Source: Sphaerulina vaccinii (Eukaryota > Ascomycota > Dothideomycetes > Mycosphaerellales > Mycosphaerellaceae). From it: a DNA stretch of 64,000 bases. The position numbers and the translations under genes were made by a program. Below are positions 56,167 to 64,000 of this stretch, piece after piece. The first letter of the stretch is position 1. The number at the start of each line of letters is the position of its first letter. A model generated the notes under the pieces. The model saw only the letters and a list, made by a program, of their open reading frames with translations, was not told the origin of the DNA and made no database searches. The stretch spans positions 1,302,001-1,366,000 of the forward strand of contig JAKUDP010000014.1 in the NCBI GenBank assembly GCA_022570795.1. The letters are read 5' to 3'.

Positions 56167-57126
56167 CTTGAGATGTTGATGTGTGATTGTAGTGGTGTTG
56201 GTGGTGGTATTATCTTTGCGATGAGGTCTTCTGCTGTGCTTGTATAGTAGGGTGCAAGGCCTTTTGTCTCGTATGATGGTGGTCGAGAGGCTGTGACAGT
56301 GAGCGAGTGAGGTCAAAGGTCTGATGATCGTTCAGCAGGAAGTAGGAGCGCGTAGAACGATTTATACAATCTGAAGATGTCCAATGCGGCCAGGTACAGG
56401 CACTGGAAGCACTTGATGCGTTACCAGGGCCCGGATTTCTACTGCTCGAGGGACCATAGCTTTCGGTTGTGACCTGTGCCTAAGCAGAACAGAGTGAGCA
56501 AGCTAATATGCAGTGAACCCGACCACTAGCTCGGGCCTGCCAACCATCGCGCAGTCTTTACCTGGTATGACTGTCCTTAAACTGTGCTACAAACACACAG
56601 GTGGAAGAATCCGTAACTTGTATAGCACCAAGTGTGAAGGCGCTGACAAACCTTAGTATCCTGCTATTGGCCGAACATGAGCGTGGCCATGCGAAGCAGT
56701 GCCGGCTGTTCGTATGCCAATGTGACGAAGTTTATACAAGGACTGTCTGCCGAAAAACTGTCACAATGGGAGCCCGACAGCAAACTCAGTCCAAGAAAAA
56801 GGGCATCACTTTTGACGACACGTCAATGCCACCCTTCGAAACAGCGGTAACGGTAGACAGAATGCCGTGCCAGATGAGATGCATCCTGCTAGCTGCCGGT
56901 AAGTGAGCCGATTGCCAGGTTCATCAAGAGCTTGTGATGTACGATCTCGCCAGTATCGTTCAATGCAAGCTAGGATGCACATGTGCGGACCCGTCTGCCA
57001 GATTTGTTGTGAAAGCGTCAGAGCAGCAGGCCAGCAAAGACCTCGCGTTATCGCGTTGTAACTTGTCGATGCAATATATGCTGGGTTCCGCTCGAGTGGT
57101 TGGTGAGTGTCACACGATGACTGTCT

Positions 57127-57196
57127 TGCGCACGAATTGTTCGACTTGCGCGAGCTTGTGGTGCGCACGAATTGTTCGACTTGCGCGAGCTTGTGG
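57127..57196. repeat. perfect 35-bp tandem duplication
   Basis: Positions 57127-57161 and 57162-57196 are identical, beginning TGCGCACGAATTG and ending GCTTGTGG. A few bases of a third unit (TGCGC) follow. Two identical units suggest a recent duplication; the length is not a multiple of three. Confidence 0.9.
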
Positions 57197-57376
57197 TGCG
57201 CGCGCGAGAAAAATATGATCTGTGTTCTTCAGATAGTCGCCGGCCCATCCCTGTCAATGTTGTGCCTGAGCTAGTGGTCTCATCCTTGTCACCGGGGATC
57301 TCCACTTTGCAGCCAGATTGCTCAAGCGACTCGTGCCGAACAAACTGACATCGCGGAGACCGGCTGCATTCGCAAC

Positions 57377-57626
57377 TACAGTCACCTCCCACAGCCGTTC
57401 GTTAGCGCCGCACCCAGCGTATAAGACGACGTGCTTTTCGATCGACTCTAGGTTCAAAATAGCGAAACACCTCTATTTCACCGCTTGCAAGGTGCAAAGC
57501 CTCCACTCTGGCGATGGTCGCAGGGTTCGATAGCACGGTTTCTAGGATCTCGCTCGCCAAATTATCCTGTTCAGGTAATAGACAGGCTGCGGGTGGTCTA
57601 ACGAACGGCTGTGGGAGGTGACTGTA
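57377..57626. mobile_element. MITE-like element with perfect 29-bp terminal inverted repeats
   Basis: Positions 57377-57405 and 57598-57626 are exact reverse complements over 29 bases. The ends read TACAGTCACC... and ...GGTGACTGTA. Setting aside the outer TA on each side gives a TIR starting CAGTCACC with TA flanks, as for Tc1/mariner or pogo/Fot1-type elements. The internal 192 bp encode no transposase. The perfect TIRs suggest recent activity; mobility is inferred from structure only. Confidence 0.6.
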
Positions 57627-57887
57627 CAGGAAACGACGCGGTTTGAGCAGCTCTGAGATTTGTTCACTGAAGCCATTGCAATGCGTGGCAGCGTGCATTT
57701 GGCAACGACCTGCTGCATCGCGACATGCATATCGCGTCGGTCTTCTCTCCCGCATCCATGCTCGCCTTGTCTTAGTAGTTTTCTGGACTCAGCTGCGTAG
57801 TGTGCTGGCGGAAATGGTTCTTCCTGGGATTGACCTCGCCACCGAGATGCCAATGTGCAGGGCTAGCGGGTAGGAACAGCGACTTCC

Positions 57888-58155
57888 TGATCATACCCAC
57901 TGGCTGGACACCATCTGTCGCGTTCGTGTAGCAGGTGCATGTACAGCCGCCAGTGGTTGTGCGAAAAGTCTGTTCGACAGTGGTGGTGCAGATAGAAGAG
58001 GGACCTGGTTGCTGGAAATTTGCGGTGAAAGTGATACTGTCACAACAAGACAAGACAGCCAAGCCAGTCGGTGAGTGATACATGGTGCTTCGATGACATG
58101 CATGTGATAGATAGGTGTCCTTGAAGCCACGCACCCAGGCATTTGCTGTACCCAT
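57888..58155 (-). other. possible fragment of a Cys-rich secreted protein gene
   Basis: On the minus strand the frame contains CDSITFTANFQQPGPSS and then TTGGCTCTC, a Cys/Thr spacing seen in small fungal secreted proteins. The ATG at 58155 is not followed by a signal peptide, and the frame runs into unlike sequence after about residue 85. It may be a gene remnant or an exon of an unrecognised model, and it ends only about 45 bp from the phospholipase C stop. Low confidence. Confidence 0.25.
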
Positions 58156-58200
58156 CAATTCTGAAGTACACGGCGCACACGCTGAGGTCTTATAGTAACC

Positions 58201-60766
58201 TCACTGCTTTTTCAACCAGTTGATGTTGGTATCGATCAGCAATTTCGCATCATTGAGCTTGTAGTCCTCGCCCCGAAGGTGCAACAAGACAAGACCGGTT
58301 GGCATCCGATCCAATCGGTAGCACGCCCAGCCAAGAAGGCTGTCTTTCGAGTAAGAATTTTCGTCCATGACCTTGAATCTGATATGATGTTAGCACGGGT
58401 CCCTGCATGTTCTAGCGAGTACGATGAGGATCAATGGGCACGTTACGAGGGCCCCTGGCCTTCGCTGCAGTGCAAGCCTTGTGCCGGCATGATGGACAAG
58501 GTACGGCAATCCCTTCTCCCAGCGGGTCGGTATGCCGCGGCGCGTGCAATGCTCATCAGAGATCCACTGCGTCAGGAGCTTGTGCCGTAATCTACATCCC
58601 ACAGCAGCGCAAAGGTCCGCGCACGCATCAGGCACGGTAAGTGGGCACGTGCAATGCGGCGAATCGAAGTACCAGAGGCTCTCCTCGCTGCACAGTGACA
58701 GGTCCTTTCGGTCGAGATGCGGTAATGAAATCCGGATAGTCCTGGTCACAAGCAGCTTCTGGCGTATGTTGAAGCGACTGGTGGCGCAAAGATGTGGTTA
58801 TCCGTTATCCGAATCTCACCTCACTTGTCGAGAAAGCAACATAAGATCGCGTGTCCTGGCTGTGGAAAGGCGGCGAGGAAGCCTGCTGGGGAGGGAGTAC
58901 GGGGATTTGGACTTACCGCACGAAAGACAACTCTGGCACGATATCATGCACTGCTTTGAAGTCCAAGGCCTCATCGTACTCAGGATCTTTTGCCTTGACC
59001 ACTCTCGAACGTTGTTTCCACTCGCCGCCCTTGTTCTTTCCTTGCTTGGGGATTTCGTTCTTCTCAAATTCTGCTTTGCTTTCGATATGGAGCTCGCATT
59101 TGACATAAGCATCGGGAATCTCTTTCGATGCGCCGAGGGCTTGCGCTGCGTATATGCGTATGGAGAGATCCAGAGACCGTCGGCGCACCTTGGGCTGCTT
59201 GTCGTCTTCGGGCAGAAGCCCTTCTGGTTTTAGGACGTAGCCGCCAGTAGCCTCGAATTGAGCGAAGTTTAGCATGTTGGCTGCATCCATTTTCTGGTAA
59301 TTCAAGGCCACCATCTGTACTCCTTGTCGCCAGAAAGGCGTCGGATCCAGGTTCGTTGATCGTAGCCTAGTGCCCTTAGGGTACGCACGCATCAGATAAC
59401 GAAGGTTGTGGTGGAAGAGCTTCTCGGGTTGTTCTTCACATGCTTCCAGAAGCTTGCTCTCTCCGAGAGAGAACACATGTGTGGGAATGCTAGCAGTTGG
59501 ATCGTCAAAGCCGCGGAAATGAAACGCCCGCGTGAATATGCCCATAGTGCTCAACTTTTCGATGATCTTGCTCTTCTTGGCGGATGCATCACCCTCATCA
59601 GCAGTAGACGACTCCTCCTCATCGTCGGATTGAGCAGTTTTCGCTTTCTCGGGAGCCACGAACTTGACCTTGACCTGTCCGGTGTTAGCTGCAGGTTCAG
59701 CATGATTGGCCAGTGCGGATGCGTCTCCACCCTACAACATTGTGTGGCAATCATGAAAAAGCTTACCAGTATCCTCTTCCTCAGATGCTCGAGCGGAGGT
59801 AGTGGTGTGGTGTCGGAGAAGTCGTCTGGAAGCCGGTGGAGAAACTCGCCCCAGTAATCATGTATAAGCTCGCAGACGATCTCTTGCTGTGCAGGGCTAC
59901 AATGAACTTCCAGGCTGACGATGAGAGGAAGTGTTGTTCTCTTGAAAGCATACGAACGTACCACCTCACAAACCTGTGGCTGTTCGTTAGTGAAAGGCTG
60001 GAGAGGATATATCCCAGCAGATATACCTTTCGGAATGAGACTTCCTTCGTCGCCGTGTATCCACTGGCAATCATAGTCAGCAATACTTCCGAGGGTGTAG
60101 TCTGTACAGTGCCATCCGTCTCCAAGCTCAATACGCAAGTGGAGGGCATTGTGAAACAGTAGTCGTCAGGAATGTCTTTGACCTGTGATACTTACTGATA
60201 GACGACAGGTTCAGAGCGACCGGATACTGTTCTCCAAGGATTGGGCATCAGATCATCAGTGGCGGGCGAGTCTTTCGCGGGCTCTTTGGCGTTTGATCGA
60301 GAGCGTAACCTGTTCAGCTTGTTCTTCAGTAGTGCAGACAATTTGTTAACATCGCTGTCTTTGCTCTTGTCGTCCTCAGCTTCAGAGGATGATGGAGAGT
60401 CTCCATCCCAAAGGTCAATCTCAATGCAACGACAGCACTGTTTCAGAACTTCTTTGTAGGAGTCCTCACTGGACTTGGACCAGAGTTGGTTGCCGGAGAG
60501 GTCTGCGAAGGTATGAGATCGCAGACTGGTGGAAGATATCTTCAAAGCAAAGACTTACACGTATTATGGCTACTAGAGATGAAGTAATGCGAAAGGGGAT
60601 GGGAGGTATCAGCTTCCAGGGGTGAGGCGGCTGATGATTCGGGCGAATCTACATGTTGAAGAAAGGCTTCGAGCGAAGCGTTCTGGGGCGTATTGAGGGC
60701 GGACCGTTGGTAAGATGCTGTTGCATGTTTCGTGATTGCTGGGGACAACGCAGTAGCTTCTGTCAT
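58201..60766 (-). CDS. PLC1: phosphoinositide-specific phospholipase C
   Basis: Six exons: 60766-60559, 60502-60196, 60063-60027, 59973-59767, 59674-58917 and 58378-58201, with introns of 56, 132, 53, 92 and 538 bp. The product is 564 residues. The X domain has LSHYFISSSHNTYLSGNQLW (catalytic H67), CRCIEIDLWDGD and the second catalytic His at the exon 2/3 junction (HGYTATKEVSFR, H172). The Y domain has GIFTRAFHF, HNLRYLMRAYPKGTRLRSTN and the GVQMVALNYQ segment. A C2 domain ends in ...LLHLRGEDYKLNDAKLL. No EF-hand is evident. It hydrolyses PIP2 to IP3 and diacylglycerol. The last 59 residues lie beyond the 538-bp intron; they complete the C2 domain in frame, so the model is well supported. Confidence 0.9.
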
Positions 60767-61158
60767 ATTGTGGGTGTTGATGAAATGGAGTCCAGGTCTT
60801 GCGGAGGTGTAGTCCTTCAGCTGGAGCAGTTGCAGCAAGCTTTGGTGATCAGTTCTGTACTTGCCTGAATCGTGGTGCAGGTAAGAGGCAGCAACAACGA
60901 GCAAGCTTCCCAGATTGTTCAGAGCGAGCAACGTCGCTAGACTCAGCTACTGTATCTTGCGGTCAAGTAGCGCGATGTAGGATTGTCTGTGCTGTGGTCA
61001 AGTGTGTCGCCGTTTGTTGCCAAGTCGAAGGAGTGACAGGGATCATCTGCAAGGTGACGTGCTGGTCAAAAGCTGTCTTCACATCAACTTGCTTCCTCCG
61101 AGTACAGGACATGGACTGCCGTTGTGTGAAAGTCTAGTTGACTAGCAAGTATCCCACA
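60767..61158. promoter_or_regulatory. head-to-head spacer of PLC1 and the cupin gene
   Basis: About 0.4 kb that must hold both promoters. No specific element is recognised. Confidence 0.4.
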
Positions 61159-61489
61159 ATGTCACGGAGCGAGGCTGAGAGAAAGGTCCGCGACTGGGGG
61201 TTTCAGCATGTCTTCACCTGGTCAGATCGAGCGTAAGTCGCGTCGAGACACGATACAGATGGCAATGAAATTGACTCTACTCTTAAGCAACGCGCACTAT
61301 CCTCCGCATACGCATGAGGGCTTGACGACCCATCTGATCCTTGCGGGCGAGCTTACGATCACATATCCAGACGATGCGAGTCCAAGCAAAGAGACCTTTG
61401 GGCCGGGCAGTAGGCTCGATGTAGATGCGAAGAGGCGACACGAGGTCTTCATAGGCAGCGCCGGCTGCACCTATGTGATTGGAGAGTAG
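61159..61489 (+). CDS. small cupin-fold protein
   Basis: Two exons: 61159-61232 and 61288-61489, with a 55-bp intron (GTAAGT...TTAAG). The product is 91 residues. The N-terminus (MSRSEAERKVRDWGFQHVFTW) leads into the cupin motif NAHYPPHTHEGLTTHLILAGELTI, with three His able to bind metal. A second motif (GSRLDVDAKRRHEVFIG) supplies another His. This is a single-domain bacterial-type cupin; such proteins bind a metal and a small ligand, and the function is unknown. The split falls just before the metal-binding motif, so the exon join is well supported. It is divergent from PLC1. Confidence 0.8.
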
Positions 61490-61898
61490 AGGGAGGATGA
61501 GATGGATGTCGCGTAATAGAGCAGAGCATGTGGCCATGCGTTGAGCATGAGTCCTCGCGCTGCAAGCTTGTTCAGTCGTGATATTCAGGGCCCAACACGA
61601 GATTGAGCGAAACGTGATGCAGCCTTGCTGTAGCAAAATGGTCTTGTCAGCGAGCTCTTGAATGGGATGCAGCAATTGTGCGCTTGCTGGCTGGCATGAA
61701 AGATTGTCATTCACTCATAAAAGAGCTTGAGAGTGGGGTCGCACTTGCTGTTTTCTGTTGCCATGAACACCTGCCTCACTTTTTGATCGCTCTTTCAGTC
61801 CATCGACACATCACTCTTGGGCACCTCTTGGATATGCGCATTGCCGCGTACATCACCAACAAAGCACTTAGCCGCTTGGCCCGCATTCATTGAGCAGG
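61490..61898. other. intergenic spacer
   Basis: About 0.4 kb between two genes transcribed in the same direction. Nothing beyond a presumed promoter. Confidence 0.45.
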
Positions 61899-64000
61899 AT
61901 GCCACCACTGGAGCACTCCTACACCTACAGGAAATTCACAAACATTCCGCCACCTCCACTATCCGAAGTCCACCCCGCCAGCAGGCACAGTGTACCATCG
62001 ACAACGACGAAGCAAAAACATTACACAACGACCAAACACTACCTCGAATCAAAACCTCTCATCACGAGAACTATGATGTCGTCGCGCCAATCTGAGGCCA
62101 AGGGCGACAAAGATGTGCCACCGCTGGCAGTCTACCACATTTGCTGCATCTGCAAGAAGACCCGCAGTGAGCGCTACCATCGTGAGCACCCAATCCCAAT
62201 GGACGGTCTTCCACCGCCTGGCGGAATCTGCAGGCGATGCCGAGTAGTTGAAGTGGAAGATCGCAAGCCTGCCGTTGAGCTTGTCGAAGAAGGAAGAAGC
62301 AACGAAATCAAGATCGGCCTGTCGAGCTTCGTCCCAGAAGACGATGTCGTGACCAACGAAGAGTTCAGGCGCAGACGTACTCAGCATGTCTTGGATGAAG
62401 TGAGTCGCATCGAGCTTGAGGTTGCTGACTCGACAAGATATGGACTTGGTCAAGATGTGCATAGTGACGCCTCTGAATTCACTGCTCCTATCAAGACTCG
62501 AGAAGGTGCGTTCTACAGACACGTCCGCCAGCCGGAGATTCCGTCACCGCCAGTACCACCTGCAGCACCCGCAGGCTTCACCGCGATCAAGACTCGCGAA
62601 GGAGTCGTTTACCGAGAGATTCGCGAACGTACAGCGCCAGAGGTCGACAGTGACAAGCAACAAGCTGCTGGTAATGTCCGTCGGATTGCCGTTCCACCTC
62701 CGCCGCCACTCGAGGAAGAATCAGAAGTTGTAGCAATGGTCACTCGCACTAAAGCTGCAGCGTACGACAACCGCAGCTCAAGTTCGGCTGTTACCAAAGC
62801 TCCATCTACTTCGGTTTCCAAGACTGGATCATCCAGAACAACCTACACAGAGTCCGAGATACGTAGACTGGCAAGAAAGGAGGTTGAGAAGTCTGAATCG
62901 GAGATACGTCGACTGGCGAGGGAAGAGGTCGAGAAGTATCGAGGACTGGAGCGAATGATTGAAGCGCACAAAGATCCTTACGCGCATGGCAGGATGGTCG
63001 AGGTGCCACGTGTGCCAGTCGAACGCCGCATCGAGCAAGAGAAGGACACCGCAGCTGAAATGCCATGGAAATCTTCGAAGACGGCTCCTCGCAAAGACTC
63101 TGCTCTGGTCGCGGTTGAAGCTACCTCCAGCTCGGATGACTGGAACGCGCAAGTCCTACAGCAGAGCCTTTTGTATGTGCCTACGAACCCCCGGCAGACT
63201 CCGCCTAGCGTGGCGTCGACGCCTTCTCTGTCTTCCGTTGCAGCTTCAGACAAGACCCGAAAGCCGTTGGAAGACCGCACTCGTTATGTGTATCGTCAGT
63301 TTCCAGACCGTGGACAGCCTATCAACTATGCTAAGACCGAGAGCATCTCGGCTGCGAAGGTCGAAAAGCTACCCAAACGAGTCGATGAACTTCACCGGGA
63401 GTACAATCGTCAGGATCGTGGCCAGGCACAGCCTCGCATGACGCAAGCTGTTGTTTACCAACAGCACCTAGTCGACGATACATCCGATCAAGCACCGGGA
63501 TCTGATATGGATGTCAAGGCTGCTCATGCAGCGGCCGCGCCAGTATCTGAGTCGAGAGATCGCGTCCGTTCGCCGGATCGTGAGTACGAGTATAGGCGTC
63601 GCGTTGTCACGCCTGTGCTGCAGCCGCGTGAGGCCGCACCTCTATACAAGGAGACCAACGAGTATTACAGTTGCCGAAACCTGCCTAGGTCGTCCGAAGA
63701 TACTGAAACCGGGGCCCGGTCTCGTGTGGACAGCATACGCCGCCGTATTAGTGACGCTTCGAGCCGTGTGCACTTTTCTCAGAAATTGGGTAGGTCACGC
63801 TCACCGATCGTGAGACAACGAATTTGAGCTAACAGTCTATAGACATATCTCCTACGCCACCAGAGAGCGATGCGAGTTCCTCTGAGTTCCGGCATTATCG
63901 TGGTCGCCAACAGGTCAGCCTGGAGGTCGACAAAGACGCTCGCGGTAATGATCGTCGTGATCAGACTGCGAAGCCAACCGACCGCCAAACCAAGGACAAT
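61899..64000 (+). CDS. unknown low-complexity protein with CxxC pairs (3' end missing)
   Basis: Exons 61899-63789 and 63843 to the window edge, with a 53-bp intron (GTAGGT...TATAG). At least 683 residues are visible and the gene continues beyond the window. Near residues 78-112 two CxxC pairs (YHICCICKK and GGICRRC) suggest a small zinc-binding domain. The rest is disordered and charged, with two copies of IKTREGxxYR (about 198 and 231) and a tandem SEIRRLAR-EEVEK-type heptad repeat (about 320-347) that could form a short coiled coil. The tail is Arg/Ser-rich with RSRSP. I do not recognise the family; the SR-like tail hints at a nuclear or RNA-related role, which is only inference. Confidence 0.72.

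Larger units (their letters stand above)
56167..58200. other. gene-poor stretch with MITE-like repeat and tandem duplication
   Basis: About 2 kb between the zinc-ribbon gene and the 3' end of the phospholipase C gene. It holds a 35-bp tandem duplication (57127-57196), a 250-bp inverted-repeat element (57377-57626) and a possible Cys-rich protein fragment (57888-58155), each listed separately. Confidence 0.5.

Noticed and set aside
57501..57540. tRNA B-box-like GGTTCGAT near 57515
   Set aside because: No matching A box or cloverleaf stems at the right distance. No tRNA was found elsewhere in the window by looking for GGTTCGANTCC-like motifs on both strands.
58532..59233. Long + strand open frame across the long phospholipase C intron and exon 5
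   Set aside because: Half of it is antisense to well-supported PLC coding sequence, and the remainder in the intron has no recognisable protein features.

Overview
The window looks like a nuclear chromosome segment of a filamentous ascomycete, most likely a dothideomycete. The evidence is short spliceosomal introns (about 48-140 bp, GT...AG, with CTAAC/CTGAC-like branch sites), balanced base composition, and fungus-specific families: a Sur7/PalI protein, a KCH potassium channel, a Pra1/Asp f 2 zincophore, a Dfg5-type GH76 protein and a RID/Masc1-type cytosine methyltransferase. The class assignment is inference from gene content. I support 28 protein-coding loci: 26 apparently intact (one runs off the right edge) and 2 that look broken. 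I saw no tRNA, rRNA or CRISPR array.

Layout. 0-14 kb: UTP4 (ribosome biogenesis), a Sur7/PalI membrane protein, a PNG1-like protein without its catalytic cysteine, DPH2 (diphthamide) and a KCH channel. 14.8-19.3 kb: a divergent zinc-acquisition pair, a ZIP transporter (-) and a secreted zincophore (+), which share a Cys-His-x-His...Cys module. 20-30 kb: MsrB, an alpha/beta hydrolase, a ten-exon proline-rich GPI protein, a decayed short-chain dehydrogenase and a two-HKD phospholipase D-like protein. 30-34 kb: PRPP synthetase and ribosomal protein S6. 34-42 kb: GH51 arabinofuranosidase divergent from a sugar transporter, an old-yellow-enzyme-type oxidoreductase, a small secreted Cys-rich protein and a GH5 endoglucanase with an in-frame stop. 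42-52 kb: ADE4, the RID-like methyltransferase, TYW3 and a large unknown protein. 53-64 kb: a DFG5-type GPI mannosidase, a tiny zinc-ribbon protein, a gene-poor stretch with a MITE-like inverted repeat and a tandem duplication, phospholipase C with an unusually long intron, a small cupin, and a CxxC protein cut by the window end.

The strongest functional system is the zinc locus. Zincophore/ZIP pairing is known in other fungi. What stands out here is that the transporter's extracellular domain carries five copies of a CHxH...C motif, and the zincophore carries one copy on its own 14-codon last exon behind a retainable intron. Two short elements with near-perfect terminal inverted repeats beginning TA-CAG look like Tc1/mariner-type MITEs, in a genome segment that also encodes a RIP-type methyltransferase. 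Gene models with introns were deduced by hand from reading frame, splice sites and family conservation; no alignment or transcript data were available.
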